Below are positions 1 to 4,361 of a DNA stretch of 12,700 nt, piece after piece. This DNA comes from Oscillospiraceae bacterium (GTDB lineage Bacteria; Bacillota_A; Clostridia; Oscillospirales; Oscillospiraceae): NCBI GenBank assembly GCA_017455225.1, contig JAFTBL010000063.1, forward strand, positions 1 to 12,700. The letters are read 5' to 3'. Numbering within the stretch: position 1 is the first letter of the stretch; each line of letters begins with the position of its first letter. The translations under genes and the position numbers were made by a program. Below the pieces are notes generated by a model. The model did no database searches. It was not told the origin of the DNA and saw nothing but the letters and a program-made list of their open reading frames with translations.

Positions 1-1
1 C

Positions 2-283
2 ACCACGTCTCTTGCTGTGTGCGCCGATGATCCTGTGGCTCCCGCCCGTGTGATCGCAGACTACGCGAAAAAGCTCAACGGCAAGTTCGAGATCAAGGGC
101 GGTTTCATGGAGGGGAAAGTCGTCTCTCTGGAAACCATCCAGTCTCTGGCTTCCATCCCTGCGCTGCCCGTGCTGCAGGCACAGGTGCTGGGTACCATGC
201 TGGCGCCCATCTCCGCTCTGGCCTGCGTCCTCAAGCAGATCGCCGAAAAGAACGGCGCGCCTGCCGAGGCTGCTGCTGAATAA
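2..283 (+). CDS. rplJ: Large ribosomal subunit protein uL10 (L10), 5'-truncated by the window edge
   Basis: This is the C-terminal part of ribosomal protein L10, the base of the ribosomal stalk, which binds 23S rRNA and carries the L7/L12 dimers. The open frame runs in from the window edge; 93 codons are visible, so roughly 75-80 N-terminal residues of a typical 165-175 residue L10 are missing. Recognisable stretches are [18 protein letters not shown] and the conserved [17 protein letters not shown], followed by the helical C-terminal tail ([17 protein letters not shown]) that serves as the docking site for L7/L12. An internal ATG at 17 is not the start, because the L10 reading continues upstream of it. 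rplL follows after 47 bases, which is the standard rplJ-rplL order. The autoregulatory L10 leader, if present, lies outside the window. Confidence 0.96.
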   Translation, partial: TTSLAVCADDPVAPARVIADYAKKLNGKFEIKGGFMEGKVVSLETIQSLASIPALPVLQAQVLGTMLAPISALACVLKQIAEKNGAPAEAAAE

Positions 284-330
284 GCGGCGTTACACAAACA
301 AATTATCTTACAAACAGGAGGATTATTACA

Positions 331-705
331 ATGTCTGAGAAGATCACTGCTCTGATCGATGAAGTGAAGGCGCTGACCGTTCTGGAGCTGAGCGAGCTGG
401 TGCACGCTCTGGAGGAAGAGTTCGGCGTGTCCGCCGCTGCCATGGCCGCTCCCGCTGCCGGCGGCGCCGCTGCCCCCGCTGCTGAGGAGAAGACCGAGTT
501 TGACGTGGTGCTGGCCGGCTTTGACGCCGCTCAGAAGATCAAGGTCATCAAGGTCGTCCGCGAGATCACCGGTCTGGGTCTGGCTGAGGCCAAGGCCGCC
601 GTTGAGGGCGCTCCCACCACGCTGAAGGAGGCTCTGGGCAAGGATGAGGCCGAGGAGCTGAAGAAGAAGCTGGAGGAGTCCGGCGCCAAGGTGGAGCTGA
701 AGTAA
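331..705 (+). CDS. rplL: Large ribosomal subunit protein bL12 (L7/L12)
   Basis: Encodes the 124-residue stalk protein L7/L12, which sits in multiple copies on L10 and recruits and activates translational GTPases (EF-Tu, EF-G, IF2). The N-terminal dimerisation helices span about residues 1-33 ([20 protein letters not shown]). An Ala/Pro/Gly-rich hinge follows at about 35-51, then the globular C-terminal domain from about 55, with the conserved [20 protein letters not shown] and [16 protein letters not shown] end. The length is normal for the family. The start is fixed by a perfect AGGAGG at 316-321, nine bases upstream of ATG. It is cotranscribed with rplJ and closed by the hairpin at 727-761. 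rpoB, often next in other bacteria, is not here. Confidence 0.98.
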   Translation: MSEKITALIDEVKALTVLELSELVHALEEEFGVSAAAMAAPAAGGAAAPAAEEKTEFDVVLAGFDAAQKIKVIKVVREITGLGLAEAKAAVEGAPTTLKEALGKDEAEELKKKLEESGAKVELK

Positions 706-726
706 CAGCCTGCCGTCATACGACTA

Positions 727-765
727 AAAAGGAAGGGTACCCGCAGGGCACCCTTCCTTTTGGCT
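727..765 (+). terminator. Rho-independent terminator after rplL
   Basis: AAAAGGAAGGGT (727-738) pairs perfectly with ACCCTTCCTTTT (750-761). A mismatch (739/749) and an inner CCC/GGG stem close on a three-base loop. The T run is part of the stem and short (four T, then GG), so some readthrough into the AT-rich region downstream is plausible. It lies 22 bases after the rplL stop. Confidence 0.85.
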
Positions 766-812
766 ATGTAAGACCCCGCCGCGGCGTACATACAAAGAAC
801 GGAGGAACAAGG

Positions 813-915
813 ATGATCATCAAGGCAGTCAACAAAAGAAGTAACTATTCTCGATTACAAGACACCTGATGGCCACAGAATGGACAATCCGATCAAACCG
901 ATTAGTTTTGCATAA
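813..915 (+). pseudogene. Micro-ORF of about 34 codons with a +1 frame break
   Basis: A strong GGAGG at 801-805 stands seven bases before ATG 813. The zero frame gives MIIKAVNKRSNYSRLQDT and stops at 867-869 (18 codons plus stop). If one A of the AAAA run at 834-837 is skipped, the frame continues as MIIKAVNK, EVTILDYKTPDGHR, MDNPIKPISFA and stops at TAA 913-915. That reading has a more protein-like composition, and the stop lies 12 bases before a terminator-like hairpin at 928-956. RBS, ORF and terminator together look like a small gene broken by a one-base insertion, or one read with a +1 shift. I do not recognise the peptide family. It is equally possible that only the 18-residue peptide is made, or nothing. 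Confidence 0.4.
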
Positions 916-927
916 AGCAAAAAGCCG

Positions 928-970
928 TATCCGGGCGGGATCATCCTGCCCGGATATTCTAATTCTTAAA
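928..970 (+). terminator. Terminator-like hairpin after the micro-ORF
   Basis: A 13-base-pair stem runs from TATCCGGGCGGGA (928-940) to TCCTGCCCGGATA (944-956), with one G-T wobble and a three-base loop. It is followed by the T-rich but interrupted tail TTCTAATTCTT. The strong GC core and position just after the micro-ORF stop support termination on the plus strand. The imperfect T tract lowers certainty. Confidence 0.6.
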
Positions 971-1037
971 ATGTTAAAATGTCTGATTACAAGCCGAAAT
1001 CTGAGCGAAAGTGAAGTCAAAATGAGTGCCAAAACCG

Positions 1038-1178
1038 ATGCAAGAAAAGATTTCTCTCCCATTTTTCTCCCCGTACACCCCGGAAACCCTTATTTTACAA
1101 AGGTTTCCGGCGTTTTGTTTTTCTTGCATTTGTGCAAAGGACTGCAAAAAGACGGCTGTTTTTCGCTTTTTCTTGCAT
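1038..1178. repeat. Three copies of an 11-base word, one inverted
   Basis: ATGCAAGAAAA occurs at 1038-1048, and its reverse complement TTTTCTTGCAT at 1119-1129 and 1168-1178. The two direct copies extend to 12 bases (TTTTTCTTGCAT at 1118-1129 and 1167-1178). The terminator-like hairpin 1080-1110 lies between the inverted pair. By rough chance estimate, one such 11-base match in 400 bases is uncommon, and three copies within 141 bases are more so, though low-complexity T runs inflate the match. Function unknown: it could fold as a long-range stem in RNA, or be a degenerate repeat-element remnant. Confidence 0.55.
1080..1125 (+). terminator. Rho-independent terminator in the AT-rich island
   Basis: A nine-base-pair perfect stem CCGGAAACC (1080-1088) / GGTTTCCGG (1102-1110) is followed by CGTTTTGTTTTT. 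This is a textbook plus-strand terminator, but no gene ends just before it. It is therefore either a backup for readthrough from rplL and the micro-ORF, or the end of an unannotated short transcript starting between about 960 and 1070. I see no convincing promoter there. Confidence 0.75.
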
Positions 1179-1213
1179 GAAAAAAGTGTTCGTTTGACAG
1201 AGTTCGAATAAAG

Positions 1214-1248
1214 AAAAGCCCTGAAAACCCAGTGTTTTCAAGGCTTTT
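1214..1248 (-). terminator. Bidirectional terminator of tRNA-Ser
   Basis: AAAAGCC (1214-1220) pairs with GGCTTTT (1242-1248). One C/A mismatch follows, then TGAAAAC (1222-1228) pairs with GTTTTCA (1234-1240) around a five-base loop. On the minus strand the stem follows directly after the tRNA CCA end and finishes in a T run, so it terminates the tRNA transcript. The A/T-flanked stem would also work for plus-strand readthrough. Confidence 0.85.
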
Positions 1249-1249
1249 A

Positions 1250-1338
1250 TGGCGGAGAGGGCGGGATTCGAACCCGCGTGCGGTTGCCCGCAAACTGATT
1301 TCGAGTCAGCCCCGTTATGACCACTTCGATACCTCTCC
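1250..1338 (-). tRNA. tRNA-Ser (anticodon CGA), CCA encoded
   Basis: The minus strand folds as a class II tRNA. The acceptor stem GGAGAGG (1338-1332) pairs with CCTCTCC (1260-1254), and the discriminator G is followed by a genomically encoded CCA (1252-1250). The anticodon loop CTCGAAA gives anticodon CGA, which reads the serine codon UCG. A long variable arm TGCGG-GCAA-CCGCA marks it as a serine type, and the T arm is GCGGG-TTCGAAT-CCCGC. The length is 89 bases with CCA. It has its own promoter upstream on the minus strand and a terminator immediately after CCA, so it is a single-gene unit, divergent from the amidotransferase gene. Confidence 0.97.
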
Positions 1339-1371
1339 GTATTTCCGGGCGCCGCGGGCGCCAACGGTGGT

Positions 1372-1400
1372 ATCATATCACACTTTCCGCCCGCTTGCAA
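1372..1400 (-). promoter_or_regulatory. Sigma-A type promoter of tRNA-Ser
   Basis: Read on the minus strand: TTGCAA (-35, 1400-1395), 17-base spacer, TATGAT (-10, 1377-1372). The predicted start is near 1365, leaving a leader of about 27 bases before the mature tRNA. That leader contains a GC-rich hairpin, GGCGCC pairing with GGCGCC around a three-base loop (1348-1362). Confidence 0.85.
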
Positions 1401-1443
1401 CCGCATATTTTCTCCGCCGGGCATATTTTTCCCGCCGCACCGG

Positions 1444-1449
1444 TACAAT
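1444..1449 (+). promoter_or_regulatory. Possible -10 element for the amidotransferase gene
   Basis: TACAAT stands 35 bases before the chosen ATG 1484, which would give a leader of roughly 28 bases containing the GGAGG at 1471-1475. No convincing -35 hexamer lies 16-18 bases upstream, so this is a weak prediction. Confidence 0.3.
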
Positions 1450-1483
1450 GAGGAGACAAAAAGCGGAAGGGGAGGATGGGATT

Positions 1484-2077
1484 ATGGAGCCTCGGATCCT
1501 GATCTGCGGCGAGGGCGATTTCGCCAACTACCGCGCTGCGCTGACGGCCGCCGGAGCGCGTCCGGTGCTGGCGCCGGAAAACGCGGCGCCAAGCGCCTGC
1601 GCCGGGCTGCTGCTGCCCGGCGGCGGGGACATCCACGGCGGGGCGCTGCCGCCGGAGGAGCGGGCGGTGATCGGCGCGTTCCTTGCCGCCGGGAAGCCGA
1701 TACTGGGCATATGCCGGGGGATGCAGGCGCTGAACGTTTATTTCGGCGGCACGCTGTATGACCGGGTGCCGGGACACCAACTGCCGTCGGGCGATCTGAT
1801 CCACTCCACCCGCTGCAGCGGCGTGCTGGCGCACCTGCTGGGACCGGCGCCCGCGGTCAACAGCAACCACCATCAGGCGGTGTGCCGGGTGGGGCGGGAG
1901 CTGACGGTGTGCCAGCGGGCGCCGGACGGCGTGATCGAGGCGCTGTGCCACACGCGATTGCCGGTGCTGGGCGTGCAGTGGCACCCGGAGCGCCAGAGCT
2001 TTGCCCTGCGCCGCCCCGACGCGTCCGACGCCGCGCCGCTGCTCCGGCATTTCACGGCGCTGTGCGCAAGGCAGTGA
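1484..2077 (+). CDS. Class I glutamine amidotransferase, PuuD/peptidase C26 type (gamma-glutamyl hydrolase family)
   Basis: Predicted cytosolic hydrolase of gamma-glutamyl bonds; family members include PuuD (gamma-glutamyl-GABA hydrolase) and folate gamma-glutamyl hydrolases. The catalytic triad is visible: nucleophile Cys77 in GICRGMQ, and His167 and Glu169 in GVQWHPER. LLLPGGGDIHGG (42-53) is the oxyanion strand region and VNSNHHQAV (125-133) a family signature. At 197 residues it is shorter than the usual 230-255; the segment between PGGGDIHGG and the nucleophile elbow is compact and lacks the acidic insertion seen in PuuD. ATG 1484 is chosen because GGAGG (1471-1475) sits eight bases before it; the open frame continues upstream only through the tRNA gene. 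No putrescine-pathway or ligase partner is nearby, so the substrate is unknown. Confidence 0.85.
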   Translation: MEPRILICGEGDFANYRAALTAAGARPVLAPENAAPSACAGLLLPGGGDIHGGALPPEERAVIGAFLAAGKPILGICRGMQALNVYFGGTLYDRVPGHQLPSGDLIHSTRCSGVLAHLLGPAPAVNSNHHQAVCRVGRELTVCQRAPDGVIEALCHTRLPVLGVQWHPERQSFALRRPDASDAAPLLRHFTALCARQ

Positions 2078-2129
2078 GACGGCGGAGAGATAGCGGCGCA
2101 TTTGCCGGAAACTCCCGGCGGCGGATGGA

Positions 2130-2158
2130 TTGACAGGACGAGCCGTTCATGATAGCAT
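2130..2158 (+). promoter_or_regulatory. Sigma-A promoter of the transglutaminase-like gene
   Basis: A perfect TTGACA -35 (2130-2135), 17-base spacer and TAGCAT -10 (2153-2158) are visible. The predicted start is near 2165, about 54 bases before ATG 2219. A perfect palindrome begins at the last base of the -10, which suggests repression at this promoter. Confidence 0.8.
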
Positions 2159-2170
2159 ATACATTGTATA
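2158..2170. promoter_or_regulatory. Candidate operator palindrome at the transcription start
   Basis: TATACA-T-TGTATA is a perfect 6+1+6 inverted repeat covering the predicted start site, directly after the -10 box. Placement and symmetry are typical of a repressor site for a dimeric DNA-binding protein. No regulator gene is adjacent, so the binding protein is unknown, and an AT-rich chance palindrome is possible. Confidence 0.4.
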
Positions 2171-2218
2171 AGTGGGAAGTTGCAGTTTTTTTAGATGATA
2201 CAAGAGAGGACGATCCTA

Positions 2219-4168
2219 ATGAAAAAGAGAATCGCTGCCTTGCTTTTGACGCTGGCGCTGGCGTTCAGTGGGATCCCCGCCACGGCGCTGGGCGCCAACA
2301 TAAACCGTCTGGAGGGGGTCGACCGGCTGGTCTACGACGCGCTGGAGACCCAGATCATGGAGGTGTCGGCCGGCACCCGTGAGTCCGCCGTGTTTACGTT
2401 TCCCGCCTCCGCCTTCGGCGTGAAGGCCGAGGGCTATACGGCGGAGGAGCTGGGCGTGAGCGCGATCGTGGCGAACAACGCCATCACCACGGAGTCGGTG
2501 GAGGCGCTGGACACCCTGCTGGAGTTTGACCTTGCCGCCGTGCTGAGCACGCTGCTGGCCGCCCACCCCTTCGACCTCTATTGGTACGATAAGACGGCGG
2601 GCACGCAGATGAATTGCACTTACAGCTACGGCGCCAACAACAGGGGCGGCGTATGGCGGCTCCTGTTCACCGAGGAGACCGCCATCACGCTGAGCATGGC
2701 TGTGGCACAGGAATACGCCGCCGACGACGGCACAGTGGATACCGCCAAGACTGCGGCGGCCTGGGCGGTGCGGGCCACGCCGGAGCAGATCGTGGCGGCC
2801 AACGCCGCCAAGTCCGACTATGAAAAGCTGGAGGCTTACCGCGCCGCCATCTGTGCCATCGTTTCCCTCAACAACGCTGCCGCCGACGCCGCCAACGCCA
2901 CGCCCTACGGCAACCCGTGGCAGCCGGTGTGGGTCTTTGACGGCGACGACAGCACCACCGTGGTGTGCGAGGGTTACGCCAAGGCGTTCCAGTACCTGTG
3001 CGACCTGACGAGCTTCCGCAGCGACGCCGTGCGCTGCTACACCGTCAGCGGCAGGATAGAGGGCGGCACCGGCAGCGGCCGTCATATGTGGAATATCGTA
3101 ACCATGGACGACGGCGCCAACTATCTGGTGGATGTGACCAACTGCGACGCGGGCACCGTCGGCGCCGACGACCTGCTGTTTTTGAAAGGCTATACCACCG
3201 CCCAGGGCCTGAGCTACACCTGGCGCGTGAACGGCAGCAGCGTGAGCTACACCTATGACGAGGCTACGCAGGATCTCTACACGGTGGAGGAGCTCACCGT
3301 TTCCGGCAAAAACTACGAGATCCCGGTGTCGCCGGCGCAGCCCGCCTTCGAGGGGGTGCAGCTGTCCCTGCGGGATGATATCGCCCTGCGGTTCATCGTG
3401 GACATGGCGAACGTGCCCGCCGCTGGCGCTTACATGAGCTTCAGCTGGGGCGATGGCAAGACGGCTGTGGATTATCCCACGCTGCTGCAAAGCGGGTCCT
3501 ATGCCGGCAAGTATATCGTGGCCTGCCCGCTGGCGGCCAAGGAACTGGAGGATACCGTCCATGCCACGCTGGTGGACGGCGACAACAAAACGCTGGCGGA
3601 GTACGACTATTCCGCCGCCGAATATCTGACGGAGCTGATGGGCGGCCTGTCCCCGGACGACGCCGCGTATCAGCTGGCCGACGCCGTGCGACAGTACGGC
3701 GCCGCCGCCCGGGCTTACTTCAGCGACGGCCCCGCCGTGACCGTGGCGGAGGTGGAGAAGGTGGAGCCCACCTATCTCACCGATGACATGACGCTCTCCG
3801 ACGGTGCTTTCGCCTTCTACGGCAAGAGCCTGCTGACCAAGAGCACGCTGCGTCTGCGCCTGTACTTCACCGCGCCGGCGGAGGCGGAGCCCACCGTGCT
3901 GATCGACGGCGCCGCCGTTACCCTGAGCGGCAGCGGCGACGGGCTCTACTGGGCGGACATTCCGCTCTCTCCCATGGCACTGCTGAGCGGCCATCAGGTG
4001 GAGATGAGCGGCACGGCCGTCAAGTTCACCGTGGGTGTGACCGACTATCTGGCGCAGGCGCTGGAGGGCGGCAATGAGCCGCTGGTGCAGCTCAGCCGCG
4101 CCATCTACCGCTATGCCGCCGCCGCGGCGGCGCTGCGCCCGGCCACCGATACCGGCGATCCCGGCTGA
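2219..4168 (+). CDS. Secreted transglutaminase-fold protein with duplicated C-terminal modules
   Basis: A 649-residue exported protein with a papain-like transglutaminase (Transglut_core) domain. The Lys/Arg-led signal peptide ends at ATA|LG after residue 23. A helical N-terminal region precedes the core. The catalytic triad reads Cys250 in VVCEGYAKAF, His289 in RHMWNIV and Asp305 in LVDVTNCD. In bacteria this fold covers cysteine proteases and cross-linking enzymes of the cell surface; the reaction here is unknown. Two similar C-terminal modules follow at about 376-501 and 525-640, each beta-rich then ending in a helix (LADAVRQYGAAARAYF and LVQLSRAIYRYAAAA). It ends in ATDTGDPG with no membrane anchor. 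ATG 2219 is chosen because AGAGGA (2205-2210) is correctly spaced and yields the signal peptide; an ATG eight codons earlier is not supported. It forms its own unit, with promoter 2130-2158 and terminator 4198-4235. Confidence 0.82.
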   Translation: MKKRIAALLLTLALAFSGIPATALGANINRLEGVDRLVYDALETQIMEVSAGTRESAVFTFPASAFGVKAEGYTAEELGVSAIVANNAITTESVEALDTLLEFDLAAVLSTLLAAHPFDLYWYDKTAGTQMNCTYSYGANNRGGVWRLLFTEETAITLSMAVAQEYAADDGTVDTAKTAAAWAVRATPEQIVAANAAKSDYEKLEAYRAAICAIVSLNNAAADAANATPYGNPWQPVWVFDGDDSTTVVCEGYAKAFQYLCDLTSFRSDAVRCYTVSGRIEGGTGSGRHMWNIVTMDDGANYLVDVTNCDAGTVGADDLLFLKGYTTAQGLSYTWRVNGSSVSYTYDEATQDLYTVEELTVSGKNYEIPVSPAQPAFEGVQLSLRDDIALRFIVDMANVPAAGAYMSFSWGDGKTAVDYPTLLQSGSYAGKYIVACPLAAKELEDTVHATLVDGDNKTLAEYDYSAAEYLTELMGGLSPDDAAYQLADAVRQYGAAARAYFSDGPAVTVAEVEKVEPTYLTDDMTLSDGAFAFYGKSLLTKSTLRLRLYFTAPAEAEPTVLIDGAAVTLSGSGDGLYWADIPLSPMALLSGHQVEMSGTAVKFTVGVTDYLAQALEGGNEPLVQLSRAIYRYAAAAAALRPATDTGDPG

Positions 4169-4197
4169 GGCCCGCTCGCATAACGAATATCGCCTGC

Positions 4198-4235
4198 CAA
4201 GGCAGCGCTCCTTTTGGGGCGCTGCCTTGCTTTTT
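4198..4235 (+). terminator. Strong Rho-independent terminator after the transglutaminase-like gene
   Basis: CAAGGCAGCGCTCC (4198-4211) pairs with GGGGCGCTGCCTTG (4216-4229), a 14-pair stem with one wobble and a TTTT loop. It is followed by CTTTTT. It lies 29 bases after the stop codon and isolates this gene from the ABC operon. Confidence 0.92.
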
Positions 4236-4262
4236 CGCCCGCTGTTTTTGCTCCGGCGGCGG

Positions 4263-4291
4263 TTGCCAACGTCGCTTTGCCGTGGTATAAT
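4263..4291 (+). promoter_or_regulatory. Sigma-A promoter with extended -10 for the ABC exporter operon
   Basis: TTGCCA (4263-4268), 17-base spacer and perfect TATAAT (4286-4291) preceded by TGG, giving an extended -10 (TGnTATAAT). The predicted start near 4298 leaves a leader of about 64 bases before ATG 4362. Confidence 0.9.
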
Positions 4292-4326
4292 GACCGCATT
4301 GTAAAACCGATCTGACAAAAAACTCC

Positions 4327-4347
4327 GCGGTTTGCCGCAAAAACCGC
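4327..4347 (+). promoter_or_regulatory. 5'-leader hairpin just before the ABC gene ribosome binding site
   Basis: GCGGTTT (4327-4333) pairs with AAACCGC (4341-4347) around a seven-base loop. The GGAGG at 4353-4357 begins six bases after the stem. There is no T run, so it is not a terminator; it may stabilise the leader or affect ribosome access. Confidence 0.35.
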
Positions 4348-4361
4348 AGTATGGAGGCAGT

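Larger units (their letters stand above)
763..1249. other. AT-rich intergenic island between rplL and tRNA-Ser
   Basis: About 490 bases carry no intact gene of normal size. G+C counted over 961-1200 is 93/240 (39%), far below the neighbouring genes. Contents: a broken 34-codon micro-ORF (813-915), terminator-like hairpins at 928-956 and 1080-1110, the tRNA terminator hairpin at 1214-1248, a tandem 8-base duplication TTAAAATG at 966-981, and an 11-base word ATGCAAGAAAA present once in this orientation (1038-1048) and twice inverted (1119-1129, 1168-1178). It abuts the 3' end of the tRNA-Ser gene, a usual integration position for mobile elements, but no integrase or duplicated tRNA end is seen. 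An old element remnant or a small-RNA locus are both possible; the sequence alone does not decide. Confidence 0.6.

Noticed and set aside
834..840. Programmed frameshift site like prfB in the micro-ORF
   Set aside because: There is no CUU-UGA type signal or downstream stimulatory structure at the shift point; the AAAA run alone is not enough to call it programmed.
853..993. Nine-base direct repeat GATTACAAG at 853-861 and 985-993
   Set aside because: A match of this length is likely by chance in a 400-base interval, and the flanks do not match, so it was not called as an att site.
869..1180. A 103-codon plus-strand open frame in the AT-rich island
   Set aside because: No ribosome binding site before its ATG, its composition is not protein-like, and it runs through two terminator-like hairpins (928-956, 1080-1110).
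1202..1209. GTTCGAAT near the tRNA, resembling a T-arm fragment
   Set aside because: TTCGAA is self-complementary and only eight bases match. No extended tRNA 3' end duplication is present.
1232..1483. Upstream extension of the amidotransferase reading frame
   Set aside because: It passes through the antisense of tRNA-Ser and its promoter. GGAGG and family alignment place the start at 1484.
2104..2119. GCCGG/CCGGC hairpin after the amidotransferase gene
   Set aside because: Only five pairs and no T tract; not called a terminator.
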